From positions 1 to 64,000 of the forward strand of contig NZ_QOWE01000016.1 in NCBI RefSeq assembly GCF_003334855.1: a stretch of 64,000 nt of DNA, written 5' to 3'. This document shows positions 44,960 through 54,098 of the stretch, one piece after another (position 1 is the first letter of the stretch; each line of letters opens with the position of its first letter). A program made the translations under genes and the position numbers. Below the pieces are notes generated by a model. The model saw only the letters and a list, made by a program, of their open reading frames with translations. It was not told the origin of the DNA and did not search any database. The DNA comes from Larkinella punicea (GTDB lineage Bacteria > Bacteroidota > Bacteroidia > Cytophagales > Spirosomataceae).

Positions 44960-46150
44960 CTACACCCGGATAAACAACTTCTTCTTGTACATCCAGTACA
45001 GGATCAGCCAGAAAACCAGCAGGGCCGCTCCACCACTGGCCAGCGGTTCATAGGCACCGAACTGTTCGAATACGGTTTGGCCCAGATGCGTCTTGAACGT
45101 GTCGATGATAAAATGGTCGATGAGGTGAACCAGGCAGTAAATGGCGATGGAATTCATGCCGATCACGACCAGTGGAAACGCCCAGCCGCGCCATTGCCGC
45201 ACATCTATTATATAGTAGAAAGCAGAAAGGAGCAAAAAACACCAGCCGCCACTGAACAACACCCAACCGGGCGTCCAGATACGCTTGATGGAAGGACTGA
45301 TGCCCGTGATGGTCAGCAGCCAGCCCGTTGCCAGACCCATGACGCCGGCGATCAAAAACCGCTTCAGAACTTCGGAATAGGGTAAACCGGCGCGTAGCCA
45401 TCGACCAGCCTGCAAGCCCAGCACCATCGTTCCCAGGGTCGGAATAAAGCTCAGGGTTGCATAGCCTCCTCCATTGAACAGAAACGGCTTGGCACGGGGA
45501 AACAGGTTCAGAAACCAGGTATCGAAGGCCCAGGCCAGGTTGCTGTTTTTATTGAAATGAGCGGCAAGACCGGTTTTATGATAGGGCCAATCGGCAGGAA
45601 CACCCACGGCTTCGTACGAAAAACCGGGGCCGGGCAACGGATACAGCACAAACGCCAGCCAATACCCCACCAGAATGGCGACCAAAGCAATCCAAACCGT
45701 GCGCGTGGGCCGAAAACCCAATAAAAACAGAAACGGATAGCCCAATCCGATTTGCGTCAGGGTGTCTTCAAACGTAAAATTAGTCTGTTCCCGGCCGACC
45801 GATCGCAGCAAAATACCGAGCAGAATCAGAATCAACGAGCGTCGCAGCGTTTGGGCAAACATCACCCCAAACGATTCGTTTTTGGCCGCCCGGCTGGCGA
45901 TGGAATACGGCAGGGCCACGCCCACCAGAAACGAAAACGAGGGTTGGATCAAATCGTGCAGCGTACAGCCAAACCATTCGACGTGGCTTTGATGATGATC
46001 CATAAAACGCCAGAACGAACTGTCGGGCAGGGCTTCCGAGATGCGGCCGTAGTGGAGGATTTCGGCGGCCATCAGAAACATCACAAAGCCGCGGTAAGCG
46101 TCCATCGACATCAGTCGACCGGCACGAAATTCAGGAAGTACAGTAGCCAA
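44960..46150 (-). CDS. Heparan-alpha-glucosaminide acetyltransferase-like membrane protein (DUF5009)
   Basis: A 396-residue membrane protein with about ten to eleven helices. [19 protein letters not shown] with the HGSNAT/DUF5009-type first helix, [18 protein letters not shown] and [17 protein letters not shown] are typical. The family transfers acetyl groups from cytosolic acetyl-CoA to sugars or other acceptors across the membrane. It is convergent with the PUL and not preceded by the operator repeats found there, so membership of the same regulon is unproven, though relatives do occur in glycan loci. Confidence 0.83.
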   Translation of the reverse strand: MATVLPEFRAGRLMSMDAYRGFVMFLMAAEILHYGRISEALPDSSFWRFMDHHQSHVEWFGCTLHDLIQPSFSFLVGVALPYSIASRAAKNESFGVMFAQTLRRSLILILLGILLRSVGREQTNFTFEDTLTQIGLGYPFLFLLGFRPTRTVWIALVAILVGYWLAFVLYPLPGPGFSYEAVGVPADWPYHKTGLAAHFNKNSNLAWAFDTWFLNLFPRAKPFLFNGGGYATLSFIPTLGTMVLGLQAGRWLRAGLPYSEVLKRFLIAGVMGLATGWLLTITGISPSIKRIWTPGWVLFSGGWCFLLLSAFYYIIDVRQWRGWAFPLVVIGMNSIAIYCLVHLIDHFIIDTFKTHLGQTVFEQFGAYEPLASGGAALLVFWLILYWMYKKKLFIRV

Positions 46151-46261
46151 GGTGGTTCAGGATTAGGAAATCGCAAGAACGGGATTTTTTTGATGCCTCC
46201 ACCGACTCCAGTCTGTGTTTTTTCGGTTTAATACTTCCCTATTACTCAGAAAGGCCGATTT

Positions 46262-47095
46262 TCAGGAAATACGCTGATCGTTCGGGCAGAAATACGTCGT
46301 TCGCCCGCCGACCTCGATTTTCTCAATCCTGGTGCCGCAGCGGGGGCAGAATTTGTGAGCTTCCACGTCGTCGTAAGGTGAGTTGTCCCACGCGCGGGCG
46401 TGAATCAGAAAGCCGACCGGAAAATCGCGGTATTGGGCTTCGTGGCGAATGGCGGTGGTCAACACGAGCCGGATGGCATCGTGAAGCTGCCGGATCTCGT
46501 CGTCGGTCAGGTTTTCGGTTCGTTTTTCGGGATGGACTTTCGCCTGAAAAAGCACTTCATCCACAATCCAGTTCCCCAATCCGGCTACGGTAGTTTGATC
46601 CATCAACAGCGGTTTAATCAGGGCTTTTTTACGCCGAACCTGTCCCGTTAGCTCAGAAAAAGTGATTTCCAACCCATCTTTACCAATCTTTTTCCGTTTT
46701 AAATACCTATCTATGTCGGTGATTAGGCCAATCCGCTCAAATTTTCGCGGACAAATGAAGCCTAGATTGAAGCCGTTCCGGAAGTGAAATACAATCCGGG
46801 CATACTTCGGTCGGTCAAGTGAGGAATGGTAATATGCCAGATCGCCCGTCATGCCGAAATGCATGTGAACGATCACCGGTTCGCTGATTTCGCCGGGGCC
46901 GTCGGTTGTCACAAAAAGATTTTTACCCACCCGGTGGGTGCCGGAAAACCAACGACCCACCAGTGCTTCGTGCAGGGTGGCGAAATCGGTGGTCAGCAAC
47001 TTGGGGTCTTCGACCTCTATGGCTTGGATGGGCTGGTTGAGCGATGATGTTTCAAGATAACGCCGGTAAATTTCGACCTCGGGTAACTCAGGCAT
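46262..47095 (-). CDS. mutM: Formamidopyrimidine-DNA glycosylase (Fpg/MutM family)
   Basis: A 277-residue bifunctional glycosylase/AP lyase for oxidised purines. The catalytic N-terminus PELPEVE with Pro2 as nucleophile and Glu3 is intact, as are VGKNLFV, MHFGMTGDL, GLGNWIVDEVLFQAKVHPE and the zinc-finger helix region. The zinc finger is unusual: C-x2-C (FCPRCGTRI) is followed by only one cysteine (FCPNDQ), so the fourth ligand is aspartate. The sequence at 46262-46290 reads GAT clearly. It may be Fpg or a relative (Nei-like); PELPE favours Fpg. Confidence 0.92.
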   Translation of the reverse strand: MPELPEVEIYRRYLETSSLNQPIQAIEVEDPKLLTTDFATLHEALVGRWFSGTHRVGKNLFVTTDGPGEISEPVIVHMHFGMTGDLAYYHSSLDRPKYARIVFHFRNGFNLGFICPRKFERIGLITDIDRYLKRKKIGKDGLEITFSELTGQVRRKKALIKPLLMDQTTVAGLGNWIVDEVLFQAKVHPEKRTENLTDDEIRQLHDAIRLVLTTAIRHEAQYRDFPVGFLIHARAWDNSPYDDVEAHKFCPRCGTRIEKIEVGGRTTYFCPNDQRIS

Positions 47096-47380
47096 AATCA
47101 GGAAAAGTGGGACATTTTAGAGGTGTTTTAGCAATTTATATAACATTTTTCACCTGCACAGAGTTATAATTAATAGTCCAGTCGATAACGAATGTGCTCT
47201 GAGTCAGGATGTAGTGTTTTATTAAAATTTAATTCCGTAATACACTAACTCTACAGAAGCCCCCGTTATGGTTACAATGTATTCGTCTTTTTTAACCTTA
47301 ACATGATTGAATGACACTAATTTACTCAAGTTTTTTTTGTTTAATTCTGTCTAATTCAATTCAAACCGCACAAAGTAGTT

Positions 47381-48319
47381 ATGGAAAACAATAAGCCAAA
47401 AGCAAACGGAGCGCTCGTAGCAGCCTTAGTTATTATGACCATTCTGGCCGGTGTGTCCAGTTATCTGTTGTATGAACAGAAAGAAGTGGGTAAAAATCAG
47501 GAAGCGACGATTGCCACCCGCGTAGAGGAATTGGCAACCACCCGAACGAGACTGGATTCAATCTCAACGGCTCTGGATGCTAAAATTGCTGAAGTAAAGA
47601 AACTGGGTGGTGACATTACGGATCTGGAGCGTGTAAAAGCGGATCTGGAACGCGACAAAGCGAGTCTTCGGAAAGGGCAACGGATTTCGATCGCTAAGTA
47701 TGAAGCAAAAATCAAGCAATACGAAGCGTATCTGGTAGAAAAAGATACCCTGATTGCTCAACTGAAAACCGAGAACCAGTTATTGGTTACCAACAACCAG
47801 ACTCTGGCCGACGCTAACACGACGCTGCAAACTGAAAAACAATCGCTACAGGACTCAGTGACCAACATTGCGACAGTGAATAAGGATTTGGCGGAGAAAG
47901 TAACCCGCGCATCTGCACTGAAAGCCCAGAATGTTCGGGTATTTGCGCTGAATTCACGCGGCAAACAACGCGACGCAACGGAAGATCAGGTAAAATCAAA
48001 GCGTGTCGACAAGCTCAAAGTAGTCTACATGCTGCCTGAAAACCCGCTCACTAAGCAGGAGGAGAAAGAGGTGTTTGTCCGGGTATTGGATCCGACGGGT
48101 GCCGTAGTTTCCGATATGGCCAATGGCTCCGGAACATTCCAGGTCAATGGACAGGAGCAGGTATATACGGTAAAACAAACCGTTCCGTTTACCAACAACA
48201 ACCAGAATGTGGAGCTGACCTACAACCGGGGTACGGTGCCTTACAAAGCCGGTAAATACACCATCGAGTTCTACTCGGAAGGTTTCCGGATTGGCGAAGG
48301 TTCATTTGCCATCAAGTAA
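47381..48319 (+). CDS. Single-pass membrane protein with long coiled coil
   Basis: A 312-residue protein. An N-terminal anchor (about 10-30, NGALVAALVIMTILAGVSSYLLY) is followed by about 150 residues of coiled coil (VEELATTRTRLDSISTALDAKIAEVKKLG, IKQYEAYLVEKDTLIAQLKTEN) and a C-terminal beta-rich domain of 110 residues (LDPTGAVVSDMANGSGTFQV, AGKYTIEFYSEGFRIGEGSF). The layout suggests a periplasmic rod ending in an immunoglobulin-like head. I do not know a named family. A bidirectional terminator separates it from the LytTR gene opposite. The 285 bp upstream hold no gene. Confidence 0.7.
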   Translation: MENNKPKANGALVAALVIMTILAGVSSYLLYEQKEVGKNQEATIATRVEELATTRTRLDSISTALDAKIAEVKKLGGDITDLERVKADLERDKASLRKGQRISIAKYEAKIKQYEAYLVEKDTLIAQLKTENQLLVTNNQTLADANTTLQTEKQSLQDSVTNIATVNKDLAEKVTRASALKAQNVRVFALNSRGKQRDATEDQVKSKRVDKLKVVYMLPENPLTKQEEKEVFVRVLDPTGAVVSDMANGSGTFQVNGQEQVYTVKQTVPFTNNNQNVELTYNRGTVPYKAGKYTIEFYSEGFRIGEGSFAIK

Positions 48320-48323
48320 GCAT

Positions 48324-48387
48324 TTCGACATACCATAAAAAAGGCGCGGTACCCAACGGTATCGCGCCTTTTTTATGGTATGTCGAA
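48324..48387. terminator. Bidirectional terminator with a perfect 25-bp stem
   Basis: Arms 48324-48348 and 48363-48387 pair perfectly, with a GGCGCG core flanked by A6/T6 runs, and lie between two convergent genes. It can end transcription from both sides. The stem is far longer than usual terminators, similar to the other long inverted repeats here. Confidence 0.93.
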
Positions 48388-48393
48388 CTTTAA

Positions 48394-48750
48394 TCAGGAG
48401 AGTATCGATCGCTGAATCCGGTTCCATTTTTGCAAAATCGTCTTGGTTTTCTGGCGACTTACTGCCAGAACGCGCCCGGAAATTAGCTCCACCAGCGGCA
48501 ATGGAAAGTGGGGCATTTCGGCCGGATAAAACCGGTATATAATACCTGGATTGATCAGATAACTTTCATTGATCCGCCAGAAATCGGGCAATTGTTTTTC
48601 CCAGTCATTAAGTGAATCGGCAATGGACACGCACTGCTGAACGGCATTGTCAAAATAGATAATCCAGGTCTGTTGTCCTTCGCTGTGAAGGTAAAAAATG
48701 TTTAACAAGTCGATCTGGTGCTTGAAATTGGGGTCATTGATTGACAGCAT
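48394..48750 (-). CDS. Small LytTR-like domain protein
   Basis: A 118-residue protein that reads as a divergent LytTR fold: LLNIFYLHSEGQQTWIIYFDNAVQQCVSIADSLNDWEKQL, then WRINESYLINPGIIYRF and VELISGRVLAVSRQKTKTILQ, matching the LytTR order of strand, helix, R-x-N-x-S-x-L/I-N and final basic helix. No receiver or membrane part. It is the second of two stand-alone LytTR proteins; the neighbouring one is 88 bp upstream on the same strand. Confidence 0.72.
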   Translation of the reverse strand: MLSINDPNFKHQIDLLNIFYLHSEGQQTWIIYFDNAVQQCVSIADSLNDWEKQLPDFWRINESYLINPGIIYRFYPAEMPHFPLPLVELISGRVLAVSRQKTKTILQKWNRIQRSILS

Positions 48751-48837
48751 AGTACTCTATTTACGATTCTGACAGAGAAATAGATTTTACTTCTAATCTT
48801 TGACCTTTTCAGGATCAAATACGCATTTAGGTGCGCT

Positions 48838-49215
48838 TCATGCGTTGCATAACAATTCAGAAATGACTTCCCACCGACGCCGTGACACCGGCACCACGGT
48901 TCCATTGAGCAAATGAATCGCGCCTAAACCGGTTTTCAAACGCTCTACCCGTTCAATGTACTCACAATTGACAATGCTATTGCGATGTACCCGAACAAAA
49001 CCATCGGCCGGCAACATTCCCGCCAGTTGCTTCAGGGTCTTGGGCATAATGATGGACGGGCGATTTCTCCAATGCAACCAGGTATAATTACCGTCTCCCT
49101 GCAAACAAACCAAATCGGATGCCTGAAAAACATGTTGCCGGGAACCCCGAAAATACAATTGTAAAACAGAATCAGAAGCATCTGACGCTGAAGAAGTAGA
49201 AGCGGGAATTAACAT
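48838..49215 (-). CDS. Stand-alone LytTR DNA-binding protein
   Basis: A 125-residue protein that is almost only a LytTR domain: DLVCLQGDGNYTWLHWRNRPSIIMPKTLKQL, FVRVHRNSIVNCEYIERVE and LLNGTVVPVSRRRWEVI are canonical. It lacks a receiver domain, so it must respond through expression level or a partner. A Bacteroidota promoter with a perfect -7 box (TATATTTG at 49277-49270) lies 55 bp upstream of its start. It is divergent from the response-regulator gene. Confidence 0.86.
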   Translation of the reverse strand: MLIPASTSSASDASDSVLQLYFRGSRQHVFQASDLVCLQGDGNYTWLHWRNRPSIIMPKTLKQLAGMLPADGFVRVHRNSIVNCEYIERVERLKTGLGAIHLLNGTVVPVSRRRWEVISELLCNA

Positions 49216-49269
49216 ACTTTAAATTTCTGGGTAAAGGGTGCAAATACAGGAAGTTATTGAATAATTGTG

Positions 49270-49277
49270 CAAATATA
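49270..49277 (-). promoter_or_regulatory. Bacteroidota -7 promoter box for the LytTR gene
   Basis: The minus strand reads TATATTTG here, a perfect match to TAnnTTTG. A TTTG lies about 23 bp further upstream as possible -33 box, slightly wider than consensus. Confidence 0.55.
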
Positions 49278-49424
49278 CTTTCCCAAAAATAAGATGTAGG
49301 CAAATGGTTACTAACGACTGGTATTGGTACCTGAACGGTCGATTTTGGTAAGGGAATAAAAAGAATCCGTTTCCCTGATACTATCAGTAATAATCAGTAA
49401 TTTACCCCTTTACCCGGTTGAGGC

Positions 49425-50207
49425 ATGGAGAAGGAGCAGATCCACATATTGGTAATTGAAGACGAGGCCGTTCTGGCCATGGATTTATCCGATACACTGG
49501 AAGAAGAAGGCTATTATGTAGTCGGTATTGCAAACAATGGCCGCAAAGCACTGGAATTGTTTAAAACGCAGCGGGTAGACCTCGTGGTGTGCGACATTCA
49601 ACTGAAAGGTGACTGGGACGGCATTGAAACCATCGGACAAATCCAGACCGTGCGACCGGTACCGGTAATCTACACAACGGCATTGTCTGATAAAAGCACA
49701 CTGGAACGGGCTAAACAAACCCTCCCGGCCGCCTACCTGACGAAGCCCGTTATCATCAGCAGCCTTCGCATTGCGATGGAGTTAGCCCTTCATAACTTTA
49801 GCCATAAACAGGAACTGGCGGTTCCGGATGAAGCCGTTGAGCTAAACGGTATTCTGGAAAAAGATTCGCCCTCCCGGGAAACCATTCTTCGCATCGACAA
49901 CCTGATCTTTATCAAACATAACTACCAGTTTGTTAAAATCCTGCTGGAAGATATTTTGATTCTGGAAGCCGACGGCCCCTATACTACCATTGTTACCAAC
50001 GACCGGAAATATGCCATCCGATTGACGCTTACCACCCTGCTGGAACGGCTAAGCGAAATGCAATTGGCCCGTGTTCACCGGTCTTTTGCGGTTCATATCA
50101 AAAAAGTCGAAGGATTTTCGGATCGTGAAATAACGATTGGAAAACACATTATCCCGCTGGGCCGACAATATAAACAGGCGTTTATCCAGCAATTCCAGAT
50201 TTGGTAA
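49425..50207 (+). CDS. LytR/AlgR-type response regulator
   Basis: A 260-residue regulator: a receiver domain (residues 5-125) with the phosphorylatable aspartate D57 in LVVCDIQLKGDWDGIE, then a short linker and a LytTR domain (about 150-258, FVKILLEDILILEADGPYTTIVT, LARVHRSFAVHIKKVEGF). It is followed 39 bp downstream by a TPR histidine kinase, so the two form a two-component pair. Receiver residues E12-D13 and K107 (TKPV) are present. Confidence 0.93.
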   Translation: MEKEQIHILVIEDEAVLAMDLSDTLEEEGYYVVGIANNGRKALELFKTQRVDLVVCDIQLKGDWDGIETIGQIQTVRPVPVIYTTALSDKSTLERAKQTLPAAYLTKPVIISSLRIAMELALHNFSHKQELAVPDEAVELNGILEKDSPSRETILRIDNLIFIKHNYQFVKILLEDILILEADGPYTTIVTNDRKYAIRLTLTTLLERLSEMQLARVHRSFAVHIKKVEGFSDREITIGKHIIPLGRQYKQAFIQQFQIW

Positions 50208-50246
50208 CGAAGTTGAGTTTGTTGCTTGATGTTATTTCCTGTATCC

Positions 50247-52109
50247 ATGAAAGGGTTTCTATTTCTCTGTGCAGTTTTCATTTTTCTACAACAGACTTAC
50301 GCTCAGCCCACTTTACCCACCGCTTACGACAGCCTGAAAGCCCAACTAGCGTCTAAACCGGATACGGTTCAGATTGCCAACTACCAGAATTTTGCCGAAG
50401 AGATGCTCCGGAAAGGCCGGGTAGGCGACTCCCAAACCGCTCTGACAGAAGCACTGTCCATCGCCGAAAAACGACAGGATGAGCGCCAGATCAGCAAGGT
50501 GTATGAATCATTCGGCCGTCTGGAAATTGACCAGGGAAACTTTGCTCAGGCCCTGAATCATTTTCAGAAGGCACTCGATTATCTCAAAGACTCTCCGGCG
50601 CTCAACCAGCGAATTTTGATCTTGCTGCGCATCGGCCAGACCTATTTTTTGGCTAATGACCTGAAACAGGCCGAAAACTATTACCGCCAGGCTTGGCAGT
50701 TAGCCCGCCAAAACAATCGGGCGGTTTTGATGGCCGATGCGTATTCTGAACTGGCCAACCTGGAAGACACCCGGAAAAATTCCCGGAAAGCACTCGCCTA
50801 TAATGCCCAGGCCATTGCCATTTACCAGGCCAATGGTGAAGACTACACGGCGGCTCTCTTTAACCGCGCCATCGAATACAAGAATGCCGGGCTCTATGCC
50901 GAGTCGGAGCGTATTTACCGGCAATGCCTGAAACACGCCGAAGAACAGAAAGATGAATACCTGAAAGGCTATGTGTACGTCAATCTTCCCAATACTCTTT
51001 TGCTGCTCAACCGGCCGGACGAGGCCGAGAAATACGCTCAGTTGGCTTTGAAATGGAGCGAAAACGGCCCGGAACGGCTGAAACTGCGGGAGGAAATTTT
51101 CGACATTCTCACCCGCATCTACGAAAAACGGGGGCAGGACCGGCAGGCACTAGCCTATTACCGCCAAAAAACCATGTACCGCGACAGCGTTCTGAATGCC
51201 GACAAAGCACGTCAACTGATTATGGCCGAAAGCCGCTATCAGGCGCGGGAAAAAGAAAGCCAAATCCAAAAACTCGATGAGGAAAATACCCAGAAAGCCC
51301 AGCAATTGGGCTGGCTAAGTGCCGGTTTGGTGGTTCTGGTAGGATTAACGGGGCTCTTGTTCTGGCAATACCGCACTATTCGGCGCACCAATGCCCGACT
51401 TACGGAAAGTAACCGGGTGATTTCGGAAAGTCACCAGAAAATTTCGGAACAGTCGAAGCAGTTGAAAACGCTGCTGCAGGAGCTGAACCACCGGGTCAAG
51501 AATAACCTGGCCATTGTCTCCAGCCTGCTCCGGCTGCAATCGAAACGACTGGAAGACGAGGGAGCGGTTCAGGCGGTTCGGGCCGGACAACAGCGGGTGG
51601 AAGCGATGGCACTGATTCACCAACGGCTTTACATGACCGACAACGTATCGGCCATCAACATCAAAGAATACATTACCGATCTCTTCGATGGTCTGTTGCT
51701 GGCTTATGGTTTCGATAAAGCAAATTTCGACCGTGAACTGATCATTGAGCAGGAAGAACTGGATGTCGACCTGTCGGTGTTGCTCGGACTCATTCTGAAC
51801 GAAATCCTGACCAATGCCTTCAAATATGCCTACGAACACGTTTCACGGCCCTTTCTCCGCATCCGGCTGGCCGCCGACTATTCCAACGAACCGAACGTGG
51901 TGCGCCCCCGTCTTACGCTGGAAGTGCAGGACAACGGCCTGGGTCTGGATCTCCAACGGTGGGAACGTCCCAATAGCTCGTTCGGCAAACGACTCATTAC
52001 GTCGTTAAGCGAACAGGCCGGTGGCCAACTGGAGGTCAGCAACCGAAACGGGACGTATTATCGGCTGGTGATTCCACCTTTGTACAGAACCGGATCGGAG
52101 GCTGCCTAA
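50247..52109 (+). CDS. TPR-repeat sensor histidine kinase (HisKA_2 type)
   Basis: About 620 residues. A signal peptide (MKGFLFLCAVFIFLQQTYAQ) leads to an extracytoplasmic part of about seven TPR units (residues 40-340), one membrane helix (about 356-374, LGWLSAGLVVLVGLTGLLFWQY), a coiled linker, a HisKA_2 phospho-acceptor (ELNHRVKNNLAIVSSLLRLQS) and a HATPase domain (LGLILNEILTNAFKYA, DNGLGLD, FGKRLI). This type pairs with LytTR response regulators. ATG 50247 is preferred to ATG 50229 because it starts a good signal peptide. Its stop overlaps the convergent DUF3078 gene by four bases. Confidence 0.92.
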   Translation: MKGFLFLCAVFIFLQQTYAQPTLPTAYDSLKAQLASKPDTVQIANYQNFAEEMLRKGRVGDSQTALTEALSIAEKRQDERQISKVYESFGRLEIDQGNFAQALNHFQKALDYLKDSPALNQRILILLRIGQTYFLANDLKQAENYYRQAWQLARQNNRAVLMADAYSELANLEDTRKNSRKALAYNAQAIAIYQANGEDYTAALFNRAIEYKNAGLYAESERIYRQCLKHAEEQKDEYLKGYVYVNLPNTLLLLNRPDEAEKYAQLALKWSENGPERLKLREEIFDILTRIYEKRGQDRQALAYYRQKTMYRDSVLNADKARQLIMAESRYQAREKESQIQKLDEENTQKAQQLGWLSAGLVVLVGLTGLLFWQYRTIRRTNARLTESNRVISESHQKISEQSKQLKTLLQELNHRVKNNLAIVSSLLRLQSKRLEDEGAVQAVRAGQQRVEAMALIHQRLYMTDNVSAINIKEYITDLFDGLLLAYGFDKANFDRELIIEQEELDVDLSVLLGLILNEILTNAFKYAYEHVSRPFLRIRLAADYSNEPNVVRPRLTLEVQDNGLGLDLQRWERPNSSFGKRLITSLSEQAGGQLEVSNRNGTYYRLVIPPLYRTGSEAA

Positions 52110-53002
52110 AACGAGTACAAAAAACCGATGGCCAGCCCCTGGCTATATTGAATGGCATCATCCTGGTCTTTGTCGTACAGGACAATGCCGGTCAGATTCA
52201 CATTGACGTACTTGTTGACTTTGGCGGTCAGGGAGATATCGAGCCGGTGGTCGATGGCGTTCAGGGTTGCATAATTGGCAAAAAGCTGGTATCGGGCTTT
52301 CAGGTTCAGATTTTCCATCAGATTGCGGTCAAAATTGGCAATGAGCTGGAAGGCAAATTCATTTCGAACATTTTTGCCGGGAGCAACACCGTAGCGCGTC
52401 GGCTCTCCTGCGGTGATCGCATCATCGGTTACAAAAGTTTGCCGGATGGTTCCCAACCCGAATTGCAGATTGAAATAGGTCGTGGGTTTATATTCCAGCC
52501 CAACCGATTCGGTCAGGTAAGCCGGAGCGAAAAAGTTGGAAATCAACACATTCCGCTCACCACCACCGGGCAGTTGCTCATAGCGGTATCCCGTGGCAAA
52601 CTGCGACAGGAAGTTGAGGTTACCAAATGCCAGCCAAACCGGGCTTAAGCGATGTCCCACTTTGGTATCCAGAAAAATGCGATCGACATTTTTTCGGGAA
52701 TCCTGGTTCTGGTTTTTGACGATACCATACTGCAACTGCACTTCGCTTGTCCAGTTGAAGCGTCGCTGCATGTAGTCGGATTTGGCATTGAAAAAGGCTC
52801 CCAACGCAATCGAATTAACGCCCCCCCCCTTCCAGTTGCTGCTAAACGATCCCTGGTTCAAATTGATCCCGGCCTGCGCCGACCGTTTCCAGTATACCGT
52901 ATCGATCGGAACAACCTTGATGGAGTCCAGCCGGGTCGGTTTTTGAGCCATAGCGACGCCACTCCAGCCCAGTAAGAAGAGGAGAAAGAAAGAGGTTTTC
53001 AT
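52106..53002 (-). CDS. DUF3078 outer-membrane protein
   Basis: A 298-residue protein with signal peptide (MKTSFFLLFLLGWSGVAMAQ) and the DUF3078 pattern: WKRSAQAGINLNQGSFSSNWKGGGVNSIALGAFFNAKSDY and amphipathic beta strands ending in FLYSF, typical of a small outer-membrane barrel. Function unknown. It has no obvious operon partner; the mechanosensitive channel gene ends 35 bp before it on the same strand. Confidence 0.9.
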   Translation of the reverse strand: MKTSFFLLFLLGWSGVAMAQKPTRLDSIKVVPIDTVYWKRSAQAGINLNQGSFSSNWKGGGVNSIALGAFFNAKSDYMQRRFNWTSEVQLQYGIVKNQNQDSRKNVDRIFLDTKVGHRLSPVWLAFGNLNFLSQFATGYRYEQLPGGGERNVLISNFFAPAYLTESVGLEYKPTTYFNLQFGLGTIRQTFVTDDAITAGEPTRYGVAPGKNVRNEFAFQLIANFDRNLMENLNLKARYQLFANYATLNAIDHRLDISLTAKVNKYVNVNLTGIVLYDKDQDDAIQYSQGLAIGFLYSF

Positions 53003-53037
53003 TACGCAAACAGGTTGGTGGATAACAAGCGACTAAA

Positions 53038-53865
53038 TTAATCAAATACCTCAACGTTTTGTGATTGAAGACTTTGCAGGGGAATAACTGTAACGGTATC
53101 GCCGGTTTGGAGTGTTAACGACGTATTATCCATGCGGATAATTTGCCCTTTCGTATCGCCAACCCGGATAATTTGCCCTTCGTAGAAGCGGTTTTTACTG
53201 TAGAAAGACGACAAGATGTTGGCCATGACGTCGCGCGAGGCCATGCCGTAGCCGATGGCGAAAGCAAAAATAACGCCCCCAATAAGCAAATTGAAGCTCG
53301 ATTCCAGCAGTTCGGTGTTGATGCCGGCCTGACCTAAGGCACTGATGAGGGTGATGATGAGGAAGAAAAAGAACACAATCATGCCCAGAAGCTTTCCGGA
53401 CGCAATATTGAACGATTGGCAAAGCGTGACAACGGCCCCTTTCAGTGCATCCGCCACCAGTACACCCACCTGTAGCATGATGGCTGCGGCAATCAAACGG
53501 GGAATGAAATCGACCAGCGATTTGACCATTTCCGTAATGGCCGAAACTCCGAGCGTTTCGGTAGCAGCCATCAGAAAAATCAGCAATACGAAATAGTACA
53601 GAATTTTGGCAACGATTTCGCTCAGCTTGATTTCGGTTTTAAGCCGTTTAATGAAATCGATTTCCGTGAGCCGATCCCCAATGCGGTTGAAGCCGACGCG
53701 CGCCAGGACTTTCGCAACCAGGATTGACAAGGCTTTTGCCACCCCAAATCCTACCGCAATGATAAAAGCCGCGCCGATAATGCGGGGAACAAAATCAATA
53801 AACTGGGTAATGAGGGTCGTAAATGTATTGATTAATATATCAACGAACGCTGGAATCCGATCCAT
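53038..53865 (-). CDS. Mechanosensitive ion channel-like (TM-helix/MscS-type) protein
   Basis: A 275-residue protein with four to five helices. Two TM_helix repeats (FIDFVPRIIGAAFIIAVGFGVAKALSILVAKVLARVG and LVDFIPRLIAAAIMLQVGVLVADAL) precede a pore-like helix (FNLLIGGVIFAFAIGYGMASRDVMANIL) and a small beta domain of MscS type (YEGQIIRVGDTKGQIIRMDNTSLTLQTGDTVTVIPLQ). It should protect cells on osmotic downshock. The start is 27 bp downstream of the small gene after the sigma factor, so all three could be one operon. Confidence 0.9.
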   Translation of the reverse strand: MDRIPAFVDILINTFTTLITQFIDFVPRIIGAAFIIAVGFGVAKALSILVAKVLARVGFNRIGDRLTEIDFIKRLKTEIKLSEIVAKILYYFVLLIFLMAATETLGVSAITEMVKSLVDFIPRLIAAAIMLQVGVLVADALKGAVVTLCQSFNIASGKLLGMIVFFFFLIITLISALGQAGINTELLESSFNLLIGGVIFAFAIGYGMASRDVMANILSSFYSKNRFYEGQIIRVGDTKGQIIRMDNTSLTLQTGDTVTVIPLQSLQSQNVEVFD

Positions 53866-53881
53866 GGCACAGTCTGCTTTG

Positions 53882-54082
53882 TTACGGTTGTGAAGTTCTA
53901 CTGGGAAGCTTAATAACGGATACCAGAGCTGATGCTACGTTAAATAAATCATCGACATAAACTTCCACGATGGAGAGTGAATTACGAATCAGATCAATCT
54001 CCGAAATGAGTTCTTCTTTTACATTGGGTGGACAGGTATCCGGGAGTTCTATTTCTTTGAAAACATTGTAAATCGATTCCAT
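53882..54082 (-). CDS. Small protein of unknown function following a sigma factor
   Basis: About 66 residues, acidic, helical (MESIYNVFKEIELPDTCPPN, VKEELISEIDLIRNSLSI). ATG 54082 is preferred to the upstream start at 54136, which would overlap the sigma-factor gene. It begins 16 bp after the sigma stop and is followed by the mechanosensitive channel, so the three genes are probably one transcript. It has no membrane helix, so it is not a classical transmembrane anti-sigma factor, but a cytosolic one is possible. Confidence 0.6.
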   Translation of the reverse strand: MESIYNVFKEIELPDTCPPNVKEELISEIDLIRNSLSIVEVYVDDLFNVASALVSVIKLPSRTSQP

Positions 54083-54098
54083 CGGGTCCTTTATCGTC

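Noticed and set aside
46151-46261. Third copy of the TTAAG operator before the acyltransferase-like gene
   Set aside because: I looked for TTAAG at 11-bp spacing on both strands and found none, so it is not clearly part of the same regulon.
47096-47380. Possible small RNA or riboswitch in the gap before the coiled-coil membrane gene
   Set aside because: AT-rich sequence without a convincing stem or conserved riboswitch core was all I could see.
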